A stretch of DNA of 64,000 nt from Nematocida parisii ERTm1 (taxonomy: Eukaryota > Microsporidia). A program made the translations under genes and the position numbers. Under the pieces are notes generated by a model. The model was not told the DNA's origin, ran no database searches, and worked only from the letters and a program-made list of their open reading frames with translations. Shown piece after piece: positions 29,991 through 37,949 of this stretch. Every line of letters starts with the position of its first letter. Position 1 is the first letter of the stretch. The stretch is taken from contig NW_013524653.1 of the NCBI RefSeq assembly GCF_000250985.1, positions 1 through 64,000 on the forward strand, read 5' to 3'.

Positions 29991-30035
29991 GTGGACTAGT
30001 CGTAATTTATTAAAAATAAATATTATTTACGCCTT
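29991..30035. repeat. AT-rich dispersed repeat, copy 2
   Basis: Partner of 1678-1723; 136 bp downstream of REA1. Same core, with one A fewer in the A run and a few substitutions at the ends. Confidence 0.4.
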
Positions 30036-30092
30036 GCATTTTTAAGTCTTCATTTATTTTTCTTATTGTACACTTTTATTTTAAAGAATTAT

Positions 30093-31364
30093 TTAGCTGG
30101 TCTTGCTGTTTAAAAAAAATACTTCTTTGAGCGCCACACGAATCACCTTCTGCTCTTCAAATGGGAGAGACTCAAGGAACTCACTTGACAAAATTTGTAT
30201 TATTTCCTTTCTGTATAAATGGAATGATTTGATACAGTTTTTAAAGGCACGCGATCCTATTTTACTGCTAACAATTCTCTTAAAGTCTTTCATAAAACAG
30301 TCAAACACAAACCTTGCATCATATGAAATAATCCGTTGCACCACATAATTTCCTATCTCGTGCTGTAGAAGCCCTGAAGAGTATGGAAAGATGTGCTTCT
30401 TCACCTCCTCCATCAAAGACGGATTCTTTACCATGCTGACCACCAGCTGAATAACATATGTACCATACTTGTGCTTAGCAAGATAGATGAACTCTGGAGA
30501 AGTAAGCGCTGAAATGCAAGACAAAAGACTTTCCTGTGTCATGCCGCGAATCCTTCCCTGTAGAACAACATTGGAGTGCCTTCCACTTGCCATGGAAATA
30601 AATTCCTGCGACTTTTCCTGTTCATTTACAGAGATGATTCCTGTTTTTATTCTTGTTTCTCTTGGTGCCTGCTCACTCCCGCAGTCAAAAACAGTTTCAG
30701 TGATTTCCATTTTTTTAATTGAAAAGGCTCTCTCAAGCGCCTGCAGCTGTATATTTTTCTCTGGGACAGAAATCCTCAAAGGCGCTCGCATGTCTACACC
30801 AAATGATAGAAGAAACGCAGATTTATGTGATTGATAAAAAAGCAGAGCAGTTCTAATTGAAACAAATTTAACAACACACATTTTCTCTTCAACAGAAACA
30901 ATAGGCCACTCTTTCATATGAGAACACTTCCTGCACAGAGTGTAAGGAGAAGATGGCTCATCAGATGGCATCTGGCCTAAAAATCCTTCTTCTCTTAGCA
31001 AACAGTCTTCGTGCTCTTTTTCCTTTCTTGCATTGATAAAAGAAACTTCATCTGCCACTTCCTCTTTATCTTCATAACATTTGGGCGTACATCTGCACAT
31101 ACCGCATAAATTATTTCCATCACATAAAAAGCAAAGCCTAAAACACTTGGCTTGTTCTTCTTTAATCGATCTGTATATAATACATACTATCCGGGTTGGT
31201 TGACATATTTGTCCCACGCGTTCTTTGATGGGGGCTTTGTTCTTTTTTATCTCAACTGAACTCTCCATAAGGGGTAAGTTATTGATTGGCTTTATTTTCA
31301 GACTTTCCATATGCTGAGAAGCATATTCATCTGTCCAGCTCATTATACTCTCCCTATCTTGCAT
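30093..31364 (-). CDS. Pumilio/PUF-repeat RNA-binding protein with Cys-rich N-half
   Basis: Probable mRNA 3'-UTR regulator. Three clear PUF-type helices sit in the C-terminal 150 residues: KHKYGTYVIQLVVS, QHEIGNYVVQRIIS and SSKIGSRAFKNCIKS, each on the consensus of a PUF recognition helix at about 36-aa spacing. Only about three to four repeats are visible instead of eight. Before them, around residues 155-200, the segment MCVVKFVSIRTALLFYQSHKS resembles part of an RRM, which would match the Jsn1/Puf2 plan (RRM then PUF). The N-half is Cys-rich (CFLCDGNNLCGMCRC, CRKC) and might bind zinc. ATG at 31362-31364; a second Met seven codons on is possible. Confidence 0.7.
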   Translation of the reverse strand: MQDRESIMSWTDEYASQHMESLKIKPINNLPLMESSVEIKKNKAPIKERVGQICQPTRIVCIIYRSIKEEQAKCFRLCFLCDGNNLCGMCRCTPKCYEDKEEVADEVSFINARKEKEHEDCLLREEGFLGQMPSDEPSSPYTLCRKCSHMKEWPIVSVEEKMCVVKFVSIRTALLFYQSHKSAFLLSFGVDMRAPLRISVPEKNIQLQALERAFSIKKMEITETVFDCGSEQAPRETRIKTGIISVNEQEKSQEFISMASGRHSNVVLQGRIRGMTQESLLSCISALTSPEFIYLAKHKYGTYVIQLVVSMVKNPSLMEEVKKHIFPYSSGLLQHEIGNYVVQRIISYDARFVFDCFMKDFKRIVSSKIGSRAFKNCIKSFHLYRKEIIQILSSEFLESLPFEEQKVIRVALKEVFFLNSKTS

Positions 31365-31442
31365 TGGTTTAAATATACAAATAGACCCGTCTATTTACAT
31401 ACTGATCACTGAAGACTCTTCAATATTATTTTCTTTGCATCC

Positions 31443-32087
31443 ATGGAATTACTTCCTGTGAGAGCAAGAGCTAATGAATGTACACCGCATGCAAGTGAGC
31501 TATTCTTTATACACGGCAAAAAATACACTCCCGAGTACTTTATCACCTCTGTCTTTCCATTTCTTCCTGGGTTGGAAAAAGACAGTAGCTCTAATCCAAA
31601 GTCAAATGTTTCGGCGATTCGTGTCTATGAAGACCTGCTCGCACAGATTAAGAAGTACTCGACAGAAATAGAGAGATTCTCAAAATTACCAAATGCACCA
31701 GGACTAAGTATATCTTTAGACTTTAAGATACTCAATTATTTACACATCCAAGACAAAGTCTGCTTTAAATTACCAATAAAAAACGAGCCAGAAATATATG
31801 CAGCTGATCTATTCCAATCACATTCCCTCCCAGATGGTGAAATACTCACCATCTTCATATTCTATATCAGAGAAAGCATACTGGCTCGGATAAAAGAAAT
31901 ACTGCAATCTCCAGAGGACCAACAAAAGAAAGACCCGGCAGAGCTCCAGCAGTGCCAAGCACATATATATCAGAATCGCATAGAAAGTCTTAACCAAAGC
32001 CTTCTGCGCTACGAATCTTTTGGAAAAGTGTCTGTTATGAAAGAAGGAGAGAAAAAAGAAAGAAAGAAAATACAGAAAACAAACTAA
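31443..32087 (+). CDS. Conserved-looking hypothetical protein, 214 aa
   Basis: Not recognised. No signal peptide or membrane segment. The first 45 residues include a HGKKYTPEYFITSVFPFLPGL stretch. The middle is mixed alpha/beta, with a hydrophobic strand ILTIFIFYIRESIL around residue 145. The C-terminus is charged and helical (RIKEILQSPEDQQKKDP, KKERKKIQKTN). Its G+C and codon use resemble those of neighbouring housekeeping genes, which supports a real gene. ATG at 31443. It is divergent from the PUF gene across 78 bp and convergent with HRD1 across 141 bp. A small subunit of a nuclear complex would fit, but that is guesswork. Confidence 0.6.
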   Translation: MELLPVRARANECTPHASELFFIHGKKYTPEYFITSVFPFLPGLEKDSSSNPKSNVSAIRVYEDLLAQIKKYSTEIERFSKLPNAPGLSISLDFKILNYLHIQDKVCFKLPIKNEPEIYAADLFQSHSLPDGEILTIFIFYIRESILARIKEILQSPEDQQKKDPAELQQCQAHIYQNRIESLNQSLLRYESFGKVSVMKEGEKKERKKIQKTN

Positions 32088-32228
32088 AGCTTCGAGGTAT
32101 GCCCGGCGGTATTCTAAGAGAATAATGTAGATATGTAGTTTATTGCAATAAATAGTGCACTTATCACCAAAGACTTTTTTTAATGATTTATCTACAGAGA
32201 ACATATCACAGAATGTAGTGTAAATAAC

Positions 32229-33383
32229 CTACGGCTGCTGGTTATTCAGAGTAACAGGAACTCCCTCATACTCGTCAGAGTGTCCATTGAGTAGAACTCT
32301 TACAATAGAAGAAACATTGCTGTTTTGTTCTGCTGGTGTATTTTGCCCGCTTTCTTCTGTAGCTCCACTGCTGGCTGGTTCTGCCTCGGGCTTTACGAGG
32401 ACTTCTTTCCGGCACACTGGGCATGCCTGTTGCCGGTGCAGCCACTCTTTCAAACATCCCATGTGAAGAACGTGGCCGCAGTCTAATTTCTTTCCAATAT
32501 TCATTTCCTCATGACATATAAGACATATTTTATCTGCCCCCAGATCATCCCCCTTTACATCAGGACACTTCTCTAAGAGTGTGATGAGCGTTTTATATGC
32601 CAGCATAGATCGAGTTTTTGAGACTAAGTGTTTTATAGCAATCACTACCTCTCTCAGTAGATTTATTGGCATTCGGAAGTACATTGTTGTTATAACAAGG
32701 CATATTATATTAGCTAATATCTTGACTAGGCAGAAGCCAAAATCGCCATAAAATAGAAGGAATACTCTGTCCTCAATTATTGAGCTGGAGCTGTAATGGA
32801 GAATAGATAGAGAGTATAGGGACCTAATTGAATACGCAAATAGCGTAAAGAACTCAAATGCAAAGAGAATGGAGACTCCCGGTAAGCTAAACATAAGACT
32901 CACAAACCGATAGGCCAAAATTCCATCCACAAAAAACAATAAGCCCACTAGACCAACAATTCTCTCTATTCTATCATAGGTTGTTCCGCTTTTCTCCAGT
33001 GCTTCTATCCGGAAGCCAACCAACCAATGAAGAGACTTCAGCCCAAAAACAAACGCAAACAGCACGACGGTTTTAATGGTTATATTATCAGCAAACAAGG
33101 TTATTACTAGGCATGTATTTCCAAGATATCGTATTCCATTCTCATTTACACCTTCCTTTTCCAGTGCACTGAGGCTCCCGAGTGAAAATGAAACAAGTGC
33201 TTTGCCAAAGACATATAGCGACCCAATAAAAAATAAAGACAGTAAAAAGTGGTATACCCTACTTTCAACCATTCCGACCAAGGATCCATAAAGATTCTTT
33301 CCATCTATAAAGTCTGCCGTACAGATACCAGCAAGTGCTGTAATGTATACGGCCAGATATGCCTCATGCCTATACATATTCAT
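32229..33383 (-). CDS. HRD1: Hrd1/synoviolin-type ER E3 ubiquitin ligase
   Basis: Membrane RING-H2 E3 of ER-associated degradation, which retrotranslocates and ubiquitinates misfolded proteins for the proteasome. The N-terminal 250 residues hold about six to eight membrane segments (e.g. YLAVYITALAGICTADF, FLLSLFFIGSLYVFG, GLVGLLFFVDGILAY, ILANIICLVITTMYF). A cytosolic RING-H2 (about residues 284-325) follows with exact spacing C-x2-C-x11-C-x-H-x2-H-x2-C-x10-C-x2-C (CLICHEEM ... CPVC). A short polar tail rich in Glu, Asn and Ser ends the protein. 384 aa against 551 in yeast: the long C-terminal tail is trimmed. ATG at 33381-33383; divergent from the RRM gene with a 32-bp gap. Confidence 0.85.
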   Translation of the reverse strand: MNMYRHEAYLAVYITALAGICTADFIDGKNLYGSLVGMVESRVYHFLLSLFFIGSLYVFGKALVSFSLGSLSALEKEGVNENGIRYLGNTCLVITLFADNITIKTVVLFAFVFGLKSLHWLVGFRIEALEKSGTTYDRIERIVGLVGLLFFVDGILAYRFVSLMFSLPGVSILFAFEFFTLFAYSIRSLYSLSILHYSSSSIIEDRVFLLFYGDFGFCLVKILANIICLVITTMYFRMPINLLREVVIAIKHLVSKTRSMLAYKTLITLLEKCPDVKGDDLGADKICLICHEEMNIGKKLDCGHVLHMGCLKEWLHRQQACPVCRKEVLVKPEAEPASSGATEESGQNTPAEQNSNVSSIVRVLLNGHSDEYEGVPVTLNNQQP

Positions 33384-33415
33384 GTAATTAAAAAATATAA
33401 AAAACCATTAAGACC
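33384..33415. promoter_or_regulatory. 32-bp divergent start region of HRD1 and the Mrn1-like gene
   Basis: An A/T-only core (TTAAAAAATATAAAAAACC) between two opposite ATG codons. A TATA-like AATATAAAA lies at about 33394-33402, some 15 bp from the plus-strand ATG. Confidence 0.45.
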
Positions 33416-34561
33416 ATGTCCGGAATAAAAGAAAGCAAGCCAGATGAAGCAAATAAATCACCAGAGGAGATGCAGCGGTATACAGTTCTGTTATTCAGCG
33501 ACGTGCCAGAGAAAACGAATCTGACCACTGTTCTATCACTAATAAAAGGAACAGACGTTCTGTCTATCCAGCAAGAAAATACGCTGGTCTATATTACGTT
33601 CTTCTCATATTATGAACTATACCACCAGTGGAAGAAGTTGGGAAGTGAAGTAACTTTAGAAGGCTGCAAAATCCGGGTGTGCCCAGTTGAAACAAATCTT
33701 TCAGATGAGGAAAGAAAGAGATTGCATTTAGCGCACGCAGCAGGAGGAACCAGGAATGTTATGCTGTCGAATCTAGATGACTTCATGACGGGGGAGTTTA
33801 TACGCGAGGAGGCAGAGAAGTATGGAGTAGTTGAGTCACTAAAACACATGAGAGACAGAAAGGTGGCATACGTTGAGTTTTATTCGTTCTCGTCTGCAAT
33901 TGAGTTTGTGGTGAGTGTGCGAGACGACAGCTTGTTCAAGAATGTTAAGTCCTGTTTTGCTAAGGACAAGTGCGGATCTGGCGAGGCAGATGACATAGCG
34001 CAGTATAACAACAGAACTGTATATTTCGGGAATATACCAGCAGACACAACTCCATCTGAAATACTGTCTGTGGTGCAGGGAGGAAGAGTTTTTATGATTA
34101 AGCTGATTCAAGAGAAAAAGTGTGCATTTGTTGGATTTTTTAGTTATGTTTCTGCTGCTGCTTTTATCGAGTATTCGCATGTGTTTTCCGTATGCATACG
34201 AGGAATGCAGATTAAGCTGGGGCCGGGAAAGGTACAGCCACTGCCGCATATTGCGCCAATTTTAGCATACCGAGGTGTGACTAGAACTATTCTTCTTAAA
34301 GTGGATAGACGATCTGTAAATGAGTCAAAGCTAGAACAGGAACTTTCTCGATATGGTGAAATAGACAAAATAGAAAAGAAAGAGAATGGACTGGTTGCTG
34401 CCTCATATTTAAGCGCGCAGGATGCCTATACAGCATATCAACACATGACTAATGATGCAGGGATTTGTCATATGCTGTGCGGATATGGGGAAGACCCATG
34501 CGAAACTGCATCTGCTCTTGACTTAATCATGGAAGTGCAAAAGAAAGAGTTTATGATATAA
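33416..34561 (+). CDS. Four-RRM RNA-binding protein, Mrn1/Nrd1(S. pombe)-like
   Basis: RNA-binding protein with four RRMs read in order: about residues 24-92 (VLLFSDVPEKTNL, VYITFFS), 113-180 (NVMLSNLDDFMT, VAYVEFYSF), 201-275 (NRTVYFGNIPADTT, CAFVGFFSYVSAA) and 293-360 (RTILLKVDRRSV, LVAASYLS). The third RRM and the linker after it (RGMQIKLGPGK then PLPHIAPIL) follow the pattern of yeast Mrn1 and fission yeast Nrd1, where the linker reads KIGWGK...PLP. These proteins bind mRNAs and act in chromatin and stress contexts. RNP1 in RRM1 and RRM4 is weak. 381 aa is shorter than Mrn1 (612 aa) since the low-complexity N-terminus is missing. ATG at 33416. Confidence 0.7.
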   Translation: MSGIKESKPDEANKSPEEMQRYTVLLFSDVPEKTNLTTVLSLIKGTDVLSIQQENTLVYITFFSYYELYHQWKKLGSEVTLEGCKIRVCPVETNLSDEERKRLHLAHAAGGTRNVMLSNLDDFMTGEFIREEAEKYGVVESLKHMRDRKVAYVEFYSFSSAIEFVVSVRDDSLFKNVKSCFAKDKCGSGEADDIAQYNNRTVYFGNIPADTTPSEILSVVQGGRVFMIKLIQEKKCAFVGFFSYVSAAAFIEYSHVFSVCIRGMQIKLGPGKVQPLPHIAPILAYRGVTRTILLKVDRRSVNESKLEQELSRYGEIDKIEKKENGLVAASYLSAQDAYTAYQHMTNDAGICHMLCGYGEDPCETASALDLIMEVQKKEFMI

Positions 34562-35059
34562 AACTACCTAGCAACTATTAAGAGACCCATGCTTAGATAC
34601 TTTAACTTCTATACAATAGCTAAATACACTTAGAAAAAATTATTACTGTTCTTATACTAACATTCTGTCATATTTTTATTCCATCCACCAATATCTAATA
34701 AATATGTTTTAAGCAACTATACACTATATTTTATATTATTTTATAGTGAATTCAGCATATACTCAGTATAAACAGCCCATAGGCTCTGAGTGGTTTGGAT
34801 TGTGTTATAAGACATTTATTTAAACGGAAAACAGTCTGTTATTTATGCAAGTAGATAAATAAATAATAAAACAAACTATTTATAGAGCTTTTTGTAAAAA
34901 GTCCAGTTGTTATAATGCGTCTGAAAATAACTTGTGCGTTCAGTGATTTTAACTATACCCGAACATATATTATGTATATATGCAGTGGTGGGTGTTTAGC
35001 GGCTGTAGTAGTATATTCTACAAAAATGCAATTATTGCTAAGATTTATATTTGGACCGG
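34562..35059. other. Convergent intergenic, 0.50 kb, AT-rich
   Basis: No gene seen. One TACCCGAA motif near 34955-34964. Confidence 0.4.
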
Positions 35060-35716
35060 TTATAATAGATCCATTTTTTGATTTATTGTTCTAACATACT
35101 TACTAATTATTCTTTCGGTTTTTTTGTGGCCGTGCTCTTTGGCTAGCTCCTGCGCAGTCATTCCCCTGCTGTCCCTCAGCCTTGGGTCTGCTCCACACGC
35201 AAGCAAATACAGAATGATATTGTTTTTATTCCCTCCAAGAGCTGCATAGTGAAGGGGAGTTGCGCTATGATCTAAAGACCGGCAATTTATAAAACACGTA
35301 CTGGGCTTCGCATGCCCAAATATTACAGGAAGAATTGAAGAGCTGGCTGTAGAAATATTGTCTGCATCATTGCTTTCAAATGAAATATTGTCAGAAGTAA
35401 CTGCTTCAAAAAGAGCCATGTCTTTCTCCTCCGCTTCGCTTACTGCCGATAGAAGAAACTGCACTACCTCTCTCTGGCCATAGTAGGCCGCAGAGTGTAT
35501 TAGGTATACTCCAAACTTGTTTACTATTTTAAGATCAAATACTTTGCCTTGGCTTATTTCATATACGCATAATGCATTTCTTAAATTCTTTAAATCGCCA
35601 ATGCATACAAGGTCGAATATTTTTAAAAAGTCTTTTTCTTCTGGCTTTGCCGGATTGTCCTTTTTCTCTGCTTCTTTCTCCTTTTCCTTCTGACTTAATG
35701 AGAGATTATTTGTCAT
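35060..35716 (-). CDS. Ankyrin-repeat protein, 218 aa
   Basis: A Lys/Glu-rich N-terminus (residues 1-30) is followed by ankyrin-type helices. One repeat is clear near residues 64-88 (GVYLIHSAAYYGQREVVQFLL), and two near 150-205 (ATPLHYAALGGNKNNIILYLL, ACGADPRLRDSRGMTAQELAKEHGHKK). Between them is a Ser/Asp-rich loop (SNDADNISTASSS) that breaks the array. No signal peptide or membrane segment, so it is probably cytosolic. Ankyrin proteins are common protein-binding scaffolds and the partner cannot be told from the sequence. ATG at 35714-35716 is well placed. Confidence 0.8.
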   Translation of the reverse strand: MTNNLSLSQKEKEKEAEKKDNPAKPEEKDFLKIFDLVCIGDLKNLRNALCVYEISQGKVFDLKIVNKFGVYLIHSAAYYGQREVVQFLLSAVSEAEEKDMALFEAVTSDNISFESNDADNISTASSSILPVIFGHAKPSTCFINCRSLDHSATPLHYAALGGNKNNIILYLLACGADPRLRDSRGMTAQELAKEHGHKKTERIISKYVRTINQKMDLL

Positions 35717-36158
35717 GGCTTCTTACAGAAAATATTTTAGATATAATTCAAAGCATAAATAAACTGTTTGGATGGATCCTCGAATCTTTGTCTTGTATGT
35801 TTCTCTTGCATATCATTCTTCTCATAGCATGCACAAACAAACAAATATTAAATATTTTCACATCTATACTCCAGCAGTATAAGAGGAACTAGGCTGTTTG
35901 CCAAAAATTTAAGTTGTTTATTTAATTTCGAAGTATATTTTATGCTTTTTTGGGTATGCTTTACAAGTGCACCATACCTTACAGAATATTATAAAAACAG
36001 TAAACTCAAAGTTTTATATAGATCCTATAATAATATAACACAGATATACCTCTAGGCTTTGGCCAAACATGATTTATATTATTTGGGATTGTTTCATAAT
36101 CCAGCCACACTTTCTGTTGCAGGCTGTGTATATTTCTGGGGGCGCAATTAATTTTTTC
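35717..36158. other. Divergent intergenic, 0.44 kb
   Basis: AT-rich spacer. The reading frame of the next gene is open back to 36069 with an ATG there, but that extension is hydrophobic and out of character, so it is left in the spacer. Nothing else seen. Confidence 0.4.
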
Positions 36159-36467
36159 ATGAACACAGAAAGCATTAAGAGGCTGGCAGAAGAGGTAAAG
36201 AAGGCGCAGGACTTAATACAGGAAGCTCGTAAAGAAAAAGACCAGTTAGAACAGAAAACAATAGAAAGAGCCAAAGAATATGAAGAAGAGCTTCTTAAAA
36301 AGAAAGTAGAGGATGTGAAAAAGTACTTCAAAAGCACAAACGAAGATCTTGCCAGAATAGAAGAATCTATTATCCAAGAAGTAAAAGAAACCATTGATGA
36401 CATTCGGTCTAAAGACAAATTGTGTGAAGATATAATGGAGGAGATTGTTAAAACCGTCATTAGCTAG
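36159..36467 (+). CDS. VMA10: Probable V-type ATPase subunit G
   Basis: Short, almost entirely helical protein of 102 aa with heptad-like Lys/Glu pattern. It fits the peripheral-stalk subunit G of the vacuolar proton pump: an N-terminal helix IKRLAEEVKKAQDLIQEARK parallels the family's L-x-AE..A...V..AR motif, and the end EDIMEEIVKTVIS parallels the family's C-terminal DDVVKILIETVI. Length also fits (yeast Vma10 114 aa). The helical composition makes the call uncertain; another coiled-coil protein is possible. Start chosen at ATG 36159, because the upstream in-frame ATG at 36069 would add 30 mainly hydrophobic residues not seen in the family. Confidence 0.5.
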   Translation: MNTESIKRLAEEVKKAQDLIQEARKEKDQLEQKTIERAKEYEEELLKKKVEDVKKYFKSTNEDLARIEESIIQEVKETIDDIRSKDKLCEDIMEEIVKTVIS

Positions 36468-37383
36468 AAGTGTTCATTGCAAAAATCTTACTCTATTATT
36501 AAGCATTTTTAGAGAATAGCTATTTTCTATAAGTATTTAGCAATAGCCATATTATTTGCTTTAAAGCGCAAGCAATGTATTTAAGCAGATACGAACATAC
36601 AAATGCCAATAAATATAAGATTTTAATGTAGAACGCTTTTACTTGTGCCATCTATAAATAGATATAATGGCTTGTTAATGCCTTAGAATATACCACTGTC
36701 AAATGAATAGAGATATAATAATACATGGGGCTTTTTTAATAACAGAACTTCAACTCTACCCAAATAACCCGAATTTCTCTTAGAAATATATCAATTCCTG
36801 AGTTGTTTTCAGGTGTACGCAATGCGTTTTATCAAAAAATAAAAGAATTTATATTTTCGGTTGTTTTTATATTACCCGAAATTTAGTGATCATGGTTAAA
36901 TAGATGTTTAATCAGTTGAGGCTTGCACAGTAATAAAAATAACGAGCCAAAGTATTTAATTCGAAATTAATAAAAAAATAATATAGGAGAACAGCAATAA
37001 TAAGTCGTAAATTCGGCAATAGTTAGAATTTACTTAACCTAAAGTAAATCCCTCAACATAGATGTTATATAGCTGCATAAAAGGCATAGTACCCAATGGG
37101 GGGTTTCTCTCTATCTGTTTTTGGTAATTTTTCTGGATATTTTTAATAAATTCTTCTAGTGGAGCTGGAATGCACTGAAACAGCTAGAAATTCAGAAAAT
37201 TTACAACAAATAGTAAAATAGATTATCTTATGTTATAAGGGGGCATACCCCGATGTAACCTGAAGTGCTCTGGAATATCTTTAAATATAATAGAAGAGTA
37301 TTACTTGTAAATTTTCTGGATTTTATGTCTTACATGTAATAATATTCTTTTCGGTATACATGGCCCGCATTTTTTTAATTTGA
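36468..37383. other. Intergenic, 0.92 kb, AT-rich
   Basis: No gene seen. Two intergenic motifs: TAACCCGAATTT at 36765-36776 and TACCCGAAATTT at 36873-36884. Confidence 0.4.
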
Positions 37384-37911
37384 ATGAAGGCCATTAACAT
37401 CGATCGTAACTCAGAAGATGCATTTTATCGGTACAAAATGCCAGAGATAGAAGTGAAGATAGAAGGCCGTGGGAATGGAATAAAGACAGTTTTGGTAAAT
37501 ATAGAAGAAATCGCCAGAAGTCTGGACAGAGACCCGAAACACATTACAAAGTACTTGTCATATGATTTAGGGACTCTTTCAAGCGTAGACGAAGTAAATG
37601 CAAAATACATTATAAATGGGTCTCATACAGCAGAGAAGGTTCAGGCATGCATATTCAAATTTATAGAAGAGTTCATACTTTGCAAATCATGTGAAAGAAA
37701 TCCAGAAACTGTTTTATTCACTGATGCAAATAGAAAGCACATCCAACAAAGATGCAAGGCCTGTGGGAAAATAAATACTATAAAAACCCAAAACAAGCTG
37801 GGGAAAATACTTCTCAAAGAACTTCCTGACAAAGCCGAGTCAGACCGGCTAGAGCCACAGGACTTTGAAGAAATGGATGATTTTGAAGTAGACTATGCAT
37901 TCGGAAAGTAA
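37384..37911 (+). CDS. TIF5: Translation initiation factor eIF5, C-terminal domain absent
   Basis: GTPase-activating factor for eIF2 in start-codon recognition. The N-terminal domain is intact: IDRNSEDAFYRYKMP carries the catalytic arginine finger (R16, equal to Arg15 of yeast/human eIF5), followed by GRGNGIKTVLVN and KYIINGSH. A zinc ribbon (C-x2-C...C-x2-C: CKSC then CKAC, about residues 98-128) follows. The protein ends after a short acidic/aromatic tail (EEMDDFEVDYAFG) at 175 aa. Normal eIF5 (about 400 aa) continues into a HEAT/W2 domain that binds eIF2beta, eIF1 and eIF3; no such coding sequence follows here. eIF2beta shares the fold, but the FYRYKMP start points to eIF5. ATG at 37384; AATAAA starts on the last base of the stop (37911-37916). 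Confidence 0.88.
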   Translation: MKAINIDRNSEDAFYRYKMPEIEVKIEGRGNGIKTVLVNIEEIARSLDRDPKHITKYLSYDLGTLSSVDEVNAKYIINGSHTAEKVQACIFKFIEEFILCKSCERNPETVLFTDANRKHIQQRCKACGKINTIKTQNKLGKILLKELPDKAESDRLEPQDFEEMDDFEVDYAFGK

Positions 37912-37949
37912 ATAAACCCAGAATTTATTTTAGTGTTTATATGGTGCAT
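37912..37949. terminator. 38-bp convergent 3' region of eIF5 and CysRS
   Basis: Two opposite stop codons are 38 bp apart. AATAAA for eIF5 is at 37911-37916 and its mirror TTTATT, for the CysRS gene, at 37924-37929, so the two mRNA 3' ends should overlap each other's coding sequence. Confidence 0.55.

Noticed and set aside
36069-36158. Upstream 30-residue extension of the subunit G frame with its own ATG
   Set aside because: The added residues are hydrophobic and not part of the V-ATPase G family; the ATG at 36159 gives the family length.
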